From NCBI GenBank assembly GCA_015350385.1, contig WNKI01000002.1, forward strand, positions 4,768,636-4,832,635: a DNA stretch of 64,000 nucleotides. The letters run 5' to 3'. This document shows, one piece after another, positions 56,199-64,000 of the stretch. Made by a program: the position numbers and the translations under genes. This DNA comes from Aculops lycopersici (Eukaryota > Arthropoda > Arachnida > Trombidiformes > Eriophyidae). Under the pieces are notes generated by a model. That model was not told the DNA's origin, made no database searches, and saw only the letters and a program-made list of their open reading frames with translations. Every line of letters starts with the position of its first letter. Positions within the stretch are counted from its first letter, which is position 1.

Positions 56199-58232
56199 TT
56201 ATCTTTTATTAGTTGTCAATTTTAAGGGCAAAACTTGAGAGTCTTCAGTTTCTAGCAGCTGAGTTGTCTGAACTTGGTGACTGTTATCATTGGTGTTAAT
56301 ATTATTATCATTATTGATATTGTTTGTGGTGTTATGTTGTTGCTGTTGATTATTGTCTTGTAACAATTGTTGTTGTTGTTGATGTTGTTGGTTATGTAAT
56401 GCTTGTTGCTGCTGTTGCAATTGTTGGAGTGCCTGCTGTTGCCTTTGGAGATTGAGCAAAAAGTTTTGATCAAGGTTTTGTGGAGGTTGCTGTTGATTTA
56501 ATAGGAGCAGTGATTGCACAAGCGATTGCTGGAACGCTTGCCGAGTTAACATGGCCTCGTGTGGTCCCATAGGGATGTCCGCGATGTTGAAATTGTTACT
56601 AATATTATTGCTTGTGTTATTGTTTTGACAGGGAACTTGCGATGAGATGAGGGATGCTAGTGAAGCAGCTGAAGATGAGCTACTGCTACCGATACCACTG
56701 GTATTGTTTCCGCTAAGACTTCCGTTCAAATGATTCATTCCATTAGTTCCATTTAGGTTTACATTTAAAAGATTTCCATTCAAGCCGTTGATTCTATTCA
56801 ATGCCTGTCCATTTGTGTTGGTACCGTTCGTCATAACCATTGTCGAATCGCCATGGCCATTGACCAGATTGTTGTGTTGGTGATTGCTAGCGCCAACACC
56901 ATCAGCCACAAGTCCGTTCAACAGTTGGGCCGATCCCAAATTCTGGTTCAAGTCTAGCAAGTTCATCTGGTTGTTTAGCAGTGGAAGATGCTGGTTATTG
57001 TTTCCATTTATGTTATGCTGATGCTGTTGTGTTTGATGACCATTAGTGGTGGCGGCGTCAAAATTCACAGCCGCTAGCCTATGGTATAGGGAAGAAGCTA
57101 GCGGGGTTCTGGAAACGGCATTGGTTCCAATTGCAGTCATAAGTGCGCTTACAGCGCTTAATATAGCGGCATTGTTTGTGGCAGTCTGATGAGCTGTCGA
57201 GTCCGCGCCCATCGGTAGGCTCATATCATTATTATTATTATTATTGGTATTATTGCTAGTGCTGCTAATTATGTTATCCATATTCTCGTGTTGCTGCTGT
57301 TGACTGGGTGACACCGGTGGGCTGCTGCCGACGACACCTAGAAGCGCTGCCTGCCCATTGACTTGGCGCAGTAATTCTGCCACTTGTTGCTGTTGCTGTT
57401 GCGTAAAGATCGCCGGTTGTAGTGGTGTCGCTCGCTGGCCGAGTGCTAGGTGCTGCTGCTGTTGCTGGTGTTGGTGATGATGGTGTTGGTGTTGGTTGAT
57501 CAGCTGCTGTTGTTGGTATTGCAGCTGCATTGTCGTTGCAGCTGAATTATTGTGTTGTTGCTGTTGTGCCATCAATATATTTGTGTGATTAATATTAGAT
57601 AGCTGCTCATGTTGATTGAGATAATTCTGCACAAGTGCCACTTCAGAAGGGCGTTGCCTTAATGAATCCATAGATCCAAACATCTCGTTGTCCGAGTCAC
57701 CGAGACTCTGAGAGCCACGATGATCGAGTCCATATCCGCCGATATGTCCACCATCGACAACCATTCCATTGCCGTTTCCATTATTCATCAACATCATGTC
57801 GTCGTCCATGGCAATAAATTGAGTGCTAGTTTGTGCGTGTCCATTGGTCGTGCTCGACGACGATGACTTGTTGCTGTTACGTCGCACCATATTCTTCAAC
57901 AAATGAGGACAGTGGCGTTTGAAATTTTCATTCTCGTAATAACAATCGTCAACCTTCTTAAACCCATACATGTTCATCTGTCTCACAAATGATATAGCCT
58001 TCTGTGTATGGAATTGATTGTTTTGAGTCTTTAAATAATGTGCCTCAAATTCGCTCCTGTTCAAATAAACTCGCTGTCCATCCTCCGACCAGCGCAAGCA
58101 AAAGTTGAAGCTTCCATCATGGATTAATTCCCACAATCTTTGCGGAAATAACTTTTTATTCTTGTCCATCAAATTAGAGCGCGCTCCTGTGGATCTCAAC
58201 GTCGTCGAACTATCAGTTGAATAATTGAACAT
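56199..58232 (-). CDS. HSF-domain transcription factor B (677 aa)
   Basis: Paralogue of the factor at 32473-35460. The HSF-type winged-helix domain is near the N-terminus, about residues 20-115 (LMDKNKKLFPQRLWELIH, LRWSEDGQRVYLNRSEF, AISFVRQMNMYGFKKVDDC, FKRHCPHLLKNMVRR), about 80 percent identical to factor A by eye. No HR-A/B coiled coil follows. The remainder is Gln, Asn, His and Ser rich. A helix-prone motif at about 560-592 (TRQAFQQSLVQSLLLLN, then QNFLLNLQ) corresponds to one in factor A. The long low-complexity N-terminal extension of A is absent. The stop at 56199 overlaps an AATAAA (AATAAAAGATAA). Single exon from the ATG at 58230-58232. Confidence 0.9.
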   Translation of the reverse strand: MFNYSTDSSTTLRSTGARSNLMDKNKKLFPQRLWELIHDGSFNFCLRWSEDGQRVYLNRSEFEAHYLKTQNNQFHTQKAISFVRQMNMYGFKKVDDCYYENENFKRHCPHLLKNMVRRNSNKSSSSSTTNGHAQTSTQFIAMDDDMMLMNNGNGNGMVVDGGHIGGYGLDHRGSQSLGDSDNEMFGSMDSLRQRPSEVALVQNYLNQHEQLSNINHTNILMAQQQQHNNSAATTMQLQYQQQQLINQHQHHHHQHQQQQQHLALGQRATPLQPAIFTQQQQQQVAELLRQVNGQAALLGVVGSSPPVSPSQQQQHENMDNIISSTSNNTNNNNNNDMSLPMGADSTAHQTATNNAAILSAVSALMTAIGTNAVSRTPLASSLYHRLAAVNFDAATTNGHQTQQHQHNINGNNNQHLPLLNNQMNLLDLNQNLGSAQLLNGLVADGVGASNHQHNNLVNGHGDSTMVMTNGTNTNGQALNRINGLNGNLLNVNLNGTNGMNHLNGSLSGNNTSGIGSSSSSSAASLASLISSQVPCQNNNTSNNISNNFNIADIPMGPHEAMLTRQAFQQSLVQSLLLLNQQQPPQNLDQNFLLNLQRQQQALQQLQQQQQALHNQQHQQQQQLLQDNNQQQQHNTTNNINNDNNINTNDNSHQVQTTQLLETEDSQVLPLKLTTNKR

Positions 58233-58373
58233 AAAATAGTATTTGATAATATCGTTGCGTGGTCAGCCTAACAACCTGTTGTAGTTGTCGGTGGCGGTAA
58301 ATTGTAATTGTTGGTTTCGTTTTAGTTTAATCGCGTGTCGCGTACCTATTGTCGTTGCTCGTACTTTTTAGGG

Positions 58374-58440
58374 TTGTTATTGTTATTGTTATTGTTATTG
58401 TTATTGTTATTGTTATTGTAATTGTAATTGTAACTGTAAT
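58374..58440. repeat. (GTTATT)n / (GTAATT)n tandem repeat
   Basis: About eleven hexamer units: GTTATT repeats giving way to GTAATT, 140-210 bases upstream of HSF-type gene B. Confidence 0.95.
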
Positions 58441-61400
58441 TATTGCTTTCTCTTGCCGATCGTTATGAGATCAAACGTTTGGTGAGGATTCTTCGTAGTG
58501 ATTGGTTTTCTTTCCTTGATTTCAGTTGCAATTCGTTGTGCAAATTACCTTTCTCCCCTTCCTCTACTAATCTTATCGCTTAATCAAAAAGGTCGCCTCT
58601 ATCTAATGCCTCTATTGTCTGTATCCGCTCGCTTCATCTTGTTTCAGTTAGATGATCGTTGTATCCTTTCCCTTTGACTGCTACTCAACGAATGGCCCCT
58701 GAATGGCCACAACTCGCCTTCTTCTACTAAAAGATTCACTCTATCCTTTCCCCCACTACCGCCAGCGAATTCTCGCCAACCACCGAGCGAGAGAGAATCT
58801 CTTCATTGAATTAAGAGTCAGCCAACTCTCTAGTGAGCAGTGGAAGCTGAAAATTCGTTCGCTTAGTTCGCTGGCGCCCACTCAGCTCAATTGTGGTTGC
58901 TGTTGTTGTTGTCGTTGCGGCTCACTCTACTGGCGCGAAAACACCATAGGCGCGTAGTAATCTGCGCGCCGGCCGCTATCTAGCTCGTGCTCTACTATGC
59001 GCCTGTGCGAGCACAACTCAGAGGCATTGATTCGATTGGCGCTCGAGACGGGCAATCAGATCGACAACAACAAAAAACAACCACAACTAGAACTACAAAT
59101 AATTCCCACAAATCCATACAACCGAAGCGAGGGGGAAAGCAACAGGCACCAGCTCGCTAGCCCATGCAAACGCGTCGGCACTGGTGACGCTGTCGCCAAT
59201 TTGATCTAGAAGTCGGCAACGAACCAGCGAATTTTGCTCTGATCGGCGAACTAATGCAAGTTGTATAGTAGACAACAGGGAGATTAACGCCAGATTGAGC
59301 GAACTTCTGCGCTTAAGAGAAGCGTTATGCTCGCTTTTTCCTTCCAAGACTAAAAACGATGTATTCTGTTTGCTGTTGTTATACATATCGTTATTATATT
59401 CGCACAACTAATGTGGCAAGCGCTCCTCATCATCATCATTTTGTTTCTCTCTTCCTCTCTCTCTCTCTTCGTCGTTCTCTCCCCTTAGCATAACCTTAGG
59501 CGCTTGTGTGGGTTCGCTACCGACTCGCACTCTCGTGTGCACCGACCAGCCGGCTGACGTAGCAGAGAGCCGGCCGAGAGCAGAGGCTGGGCATCGCGTT
59601 TACATGACTTTAGCCTACACTGCATTACAAGTATGCTAGTTGACAATCAATCAATTGTCTCAAGCAATGAAGGCGAAGTTCGCTCCTCTTGGCTGTTGCT
59701 GCAGCAGCAGCAGCCTCAGGGGCAGCCAACCAGCGAATAGACCGAACACTGGTGGACGGGCGATCCTAAGTAATGGCGATAGGCAAATCTGTGCCTCTGA
59801 TCTTCGGCGCAGTGAGCCAGTTAGGCTCCATTTCAGTCCTCTTGTGCACCAAATGTGGCGCGGCGAGTGGCCCCGCCTATAAGCACACCAGCTGCGTCAA
59901 CAAGTCATCTAGTCATCGTTGGTTGCCTGTGCCAATGATTTCAACATTTCAGGCACAATCAATCAATCTGCGCTCCTATCTACCATATACATCGCAAACC
60001 ACGCGATGACTCATCTCAATTCGCCCTCTACAAGTCTCTCCTCTCGAGGCAAAGCAACAATTCAGCGAACTCCCACTACCACTCGCTCGCTATCAAACGA
60101 AAAACTAATGAGCACTAGACGTAGCCGGCACCGCGACAGCTCAAGCCGTTCGGTCAAAGTATGCGCGTCACACTGGTCGTAAGTATTCTCGCTGCTTCAT
60201 ACTGACGGCCTACACTGGAGACAATTCAAGTCGCGTGAGTTTTCTCAATAGGCGCCATCTTGAATTCGGGCGAACTTTCTTGGGATTGATCGGTTGAGTT
60301 TACTTGGTAAACAAATTCGCATTGTGTTCCTTGCAAGAGCTACTAAACAAACCGAGAGTGAGATTTAGAGGATGGAATGAGTTCATTTGGTATTGTTCGC
60401 TAGAGTTGCCAGGAACTTCGCACCGTAAATTTTCTATAATTTACACTTCCCCCTGTACCCTTCATACCCTTTCAATGGCAATAAAAGACTCGTGCACTCA
60501 AACACTAAATTTCAACAAGTGGCTTAGTCAGCAGGGAAGCAATTGGAGTATATTGCCTGACTAGACTCAAAGCAAACCAAAACAACAATCATCGTTGAGC
60601 GATAATATCATATTTATTTAGCAAACAGAAGCAAAGTTTTCATAATAATAGTCGTTCTATTTCTATCTACCAACATGAGAAGTTATCATTCGTGAGTTGC
60701 GAACTCACTCATTATTGTATGCTCATCAATGCTTCAACTCCTCAAACTATGCCCCTCCAATAACAACAAAAAAACGAAGTCTAGCATTAAAAAACATACC
60801 ACATGATCACACCGATGTAACCCAAGACGAGGGGGCGATTCAACGCGCTCACACTTTTCGCGTTAATTATTCCTCGAATCCATCGACGATCCACTGCTAC
60901 TATCGGGACAAGATCCTTTAGTGGTGGTAGTCCATGCACCTAACGTCATTGGCCATCAAGTAGAACTTACAGCAAGGAAGGCTGCAGGCGAAATCTCGGG
61001 AACTTCGACTCAAACAAGTTGCAACTATGAGCTAGCTAGTTACGAGCGAGCGATCTAACTAGCAACGGCCCCAATTCGCGCGGAAAGGATCACATGCAAG
61101 CCAGCCTGCCGTAGTGCTAATCATCATCGTCGTGATCGTCGTTCACCGTTGTTCAACGCGAGGGCCGGAGGAATCAACAAATACATCAACAACGACAGCG
61201 GTAGTAGTGGGACAGCAATAATAATAGCAAATCTAGATCATATTGGAGGTGCTAACTTTCCTCGTTAGTTGGTGGGGAAGTGGTTACATCACCACACTAC
61301 ACTGCACCACTAATCAACTGATCCGTGCAAGTGGCCGCACACACTCTCACCTGAGAGCCGAGCTCAACACTATCACTGTGTGTTTAGCAACACAACCATG

Positions 61401-62408
61401 AAGCAGACGGAGAGAACATTGCGTTGCTTTCGCTAGTCCGAAGGAGTGTAGATGTGAAACATGAACCAATGGTCTTAGCGACTTGCTCGACTGGACGCGA
61501 CGAATCAATGTTGAGCGGCGGGCGCCCTCTAGTAAGCTGGAGGTTGGTGCGGGCTTGAGTTCACATAAGCGCGTAACCGACACACTACCCTGTTCTTAGT
61601 TCCTCAGTAGAGAGAGAGAGAGAGCCAATAGCACTTTGATTGTCAACACGAATTTCCCTAAAGGTCGATCTGCGCATTGGATAGATGAATGAATGAGTCA
61701 GGTGATGGAGTTGCGTAACTAATAAGAAGGAGGATAGAAGTAACACGAGTAGCGCATCCTTACACTCCAACTCTGTCCAAACTCACTATTGGAGGGAAAT
61801 ATCGTGACAAAATTGTTGAAAATCAGAAACTCTATGTGAGGGCTCGTGAGAGATTAGTTTATACCTGAGCACCTAGCACACTTAACGGGAAAGAGGGGTG
61901 TTATATTTTGGTCATAGCCTATTTTCCTTCTGAATTTTCATGGACCACTGATCCATGATTTCAGGTAACATGACCGTGGCCAAGTACACAAACGAGTTAA
62001 CAACAACGACCAATAGTAAAGAAAACCGTGCAATCTAATTCAACAACAAACTCATCGCGTTAGTTGAATGTGCGGAAAAGATGTTGTTTATTCCATGGTG
62101 TCATAGTTCTATGTTCTAAATAGATTAAGCGAAGAGCCGGAGCTCGTGTGAAAAGCACTTAGAAGTAATTTCTCATGTTAATTTAATTGAATGATATTAT
62201 TGCATGGAATACGGCATGTGTTGATTAGCTAGAGTTCTATTGGAAGCAGCAAGCTTAGAAGTAACAAAAATAACGACGACAACAACAACTATTGTAGACA
62301 TAGTAGTCGTTGGCTAAATCGACAATCATGATGAAGAGTGTCATTGGTTGGCAAATTGTATTCTAGTTAATAAGTCCACTCAAGTCGACAATAATGTATC
62401 ATCTCCAC
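58441..62408. other. Noncoding stretch upstream of HSF-type gene B
   Basis: Mixed composition with CAACAA, GCTAGC and CT tracts, and a CAACAAGTG at 60513. Several open frames of 70-86 codons on the plus strand (58.7-60.6 kb) show no signal peptide, domain or consistent splice context and are not annotated as genes. Confidence 0.5.
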
Positions 62409-63679
62409 TCATCTCCAAGTAAATGAACCGAATTTAGTGGCCGTCATAACGTTGGCCCAAAATCCGCACACGAGAGAAACTACAATTAAAGCGATCAATG
62501 TAACAACAACAAAAGTATCAATTCCAGCACCAATCATTGAGCGGAGAACGGCTTTTGAGCTAAGAAAGAAAATGTAGGAATTATACAAAGATTATTGATT
62601 TAAGATCGAGTGACTTGACTGCTCTACGGTGACTATGGTATTCACCACTCTTGTTGTTGCTACCGGTGCATTAAAAAGGGCGAAGATAGAGGCAACTCAC
62701 TTGGTACATCGACTTTTAACCATGAGATGTGTTCTCTTTTGTTGGGTTAGCGGAACATCGTTGTCAGTCCATTGAATAGTTTGATTGCTGGGTGCTATCC
62801 AATAAAAAGAATATATGATCCTCCTACCCACGAGTTAGGGTGTTTGGTTGTGTGGGAGTGTTGGATTTAGGCTTGAGATATACTATACAAAAACAAACTA
62901 ATACCAATATTGTCTCCCAAGACGCAACCAATGGTTCTTTAACAATGAAGAGTCTTGCAATCCAGACCACGCCCACGAGGAGTTAGCCTGAGATCGAATA
63001 CCACTGGTAAGCCTAGCCACTAATCGATTCACATGATATTATTGTATCCATAAAGACTGCCGATTAGCATGATTGCAATCAGTACCACTAGTTGGCTGGT
63101 GTTGTCAGTCCATCCAAATGTCTACAAGAAGTAACAAACTCACTGTCCTCTCTTTTGCACGCCGATAGACGTTGCAAGAACGAACCCAACTGACTTGTGA
63201 GAGACAAAATGAGAATTTCCATCAAGATGTTCTATTCGTATGAACAAATTGAGCGATATTTGTGGCCGTAGAAGAAGAACAATATTGTAATCTCAGCTAT
63301 TATTGTTTATTACTTTTCGAGCTAAGCTAATTGGGGTGATATAGATCGAAAATAGATTATTACTTAAAGGCAAATGTAACGAAAAGACAACGCCTTCGCC
63401 GACGACTTCGGAGATAAGTAGCAGGAGAAAGAGTAGGAGGAGCCAGGAATGGAGCATCACAACATTGTCAGCGTCAACTAACCAGCCGGGCTAGTTACTT
63501 AGAATCATCTTGCCAACTCGAGGAACGAATAGAGAGAACATGAGTTTTTATTGTGTGCCTATTTTATCTTTTAATGGTTGTAGCGCCAAGACACTTGCAA
63601 TGATGATAACAACATACCCGCAACACAAACCCCACAATGCAGCCAATAGAACATTGACAAGAACGATTCTTTGCCACGC
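62409..63679 (-). CDS. Possible multi-exon membrane-protein gene (tentative)
   Basis: On the minus strand several short open segments encode hydrophobic helices next to splice-like sites. The best is a terminal exon at 62409-62559: acceptor TTTCTTAG, a transmembrane segment (TFVVVTLIALIVVSLVCGFW), then FGSFTWR and TGA. It joins in phase to 62701-62787 (donor CCAA|GTGAGT; contains an NQT sequon and WTDND). Further hydrophobic segments with candidate acceptors are at 63029-63121 (WTDNTSQLVVLIAIMLIGSL), 63293-63490 (LHSWLLLLFLLLLISEVVGE) and 63551-63679 (AWQRIVLVNVLLAALWGLCC). Phases between these last three were not resolved. Hydrophobic frames also arise by chance opposite A-rich DNA, so this is tentative. 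A tetraspanin- or transporter-like protein is possible; no family is assigned. Confidence 0.25.
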
Positions 63680-64000
63680 CTACCTAACAACAAGATACTA
63701 TCACCCTCTACTCAGCTCCATAATCAGCTTGCCAACTAGATTAATGACACGCACTCGGCGCGAGTAAGTCGTCTCTCCTGATAAGCGGTGTTTATTGTTG
63801 GACAAAGACGCTTTAGCGGCTACTGCAGCAACAGGCCGAAGAAACTGAAGAATCAACTCTCATCGTAAACACTGTCAAGTCACCGCTAACTGCAGCACCA
63901 GAAGAAACCTGCAATGGCGACTTGACTACGGAAGGTTCTATGAGCGAATGTTCCATCTATTGATCGAATTGGTCTCAAGAGAAAACCTGAGACCGAATTC
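63680..64000. other. Window edge, no clear gene
   Basis: A minus-strand ATG at about 63957 opens a 47-codon frame (MEHSLIEPSVVKSP) that could be a first exon of the tentative membrane-protein gene. Nothing else is visible. Confidence 0.25.

Noticed and set aside
1..64000. CRISPR arrays, bacterial operons, rRNA and tRNA genes
   Set aside because: No regular direct repeats with spacers, no Shine-Dalgarno-linked gene strings, and no convincing tRNA T-arm plus acceptor pairing were seen.

Overview
This is a eukaryotic (metazoan) nuclear window, most likely from an arthropod and perhaps a mite or other chelicerate. The reasons are a group II metabotropic glutamate receptor, a RalGAP beta subunit, LIM-homeobox-type LIM fingers, a secreted chymotrypsin-fold zymogen, very long Gln/Asn/Ser runs in regulatory proteins, AATAAA poly(A) signals and GT-AG introns. 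Species-level placement is inference. Coding is intron-poor: most recognised genes are single uninterrupted reading frames, even the 2004-codon RalGAP beta gene, while intergenic DNA is long and rich in CT, GAGA and trinucleotide tracts.

Layout. 1-1326: two 3' exons of a group II mGluR. 6.6-9.5 kb: a large low-complexity ORF of unknown function that could be a further exon of that receptor. 9.5-12.5 kb: AT-richer DNA resembling decayed repeat. 12.5-18.5 kb: RALGAPB homologue. 19.7-20.4 kb: a LIM protein without a visible homeodomain. 20.4-23.3 kb: noncoding, with TTACGTAA palindromes. 23.3-29.2 kb: a compact group of four genes (OCRL/INPP5B-type 5-phosphatase, DHRS4-like reductase, ELMOD2-like GAP, METTL27-like methyltransferase). 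29.2-32.4 kb: a small secreted orphan protein flanked by a dispersed direct repeat and strong hairpins. 32.5-35.5 kb: HSF-type transcription factor A. 37.9-40.6 kb: a broken serine protease copy followed by an intact one. 40.6-56.2 kb: a 15-kb stretch with no convincing long gene but with a dense CAACAAGTG/CACTTGTTG motif cluster, hairpins and a string of abutting small ORFs at 53.3-53.7 kb. 56.2-58.2 kb: HSF-type factor B, paralogue of A. 58.3-64 kb: mostly noncoding, ending in a possible membrane-protein gene on the minus strand, fragmented into short exons.

The genes do not form a pathway. Two local tandem families stand out: the pair of HSF-domain factors on the same strand 21 kb apart, and the protease/pseudoprotease pair between them. 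The OCRL-like, DHRS4-like, ELMOD2-like and METTL27-like genes are ordinary cellular genes packed closely. The observations most worth following up are the motif cluster between the HSF paralogues, a second conserved motif shared by those paralogues outside the DNA-binding domain, the recurring GGCAAGCTAG hairpin motif, the 21-bp perfect hairpin near 31.1 kb and the small-ORF string near 53.5 kb.
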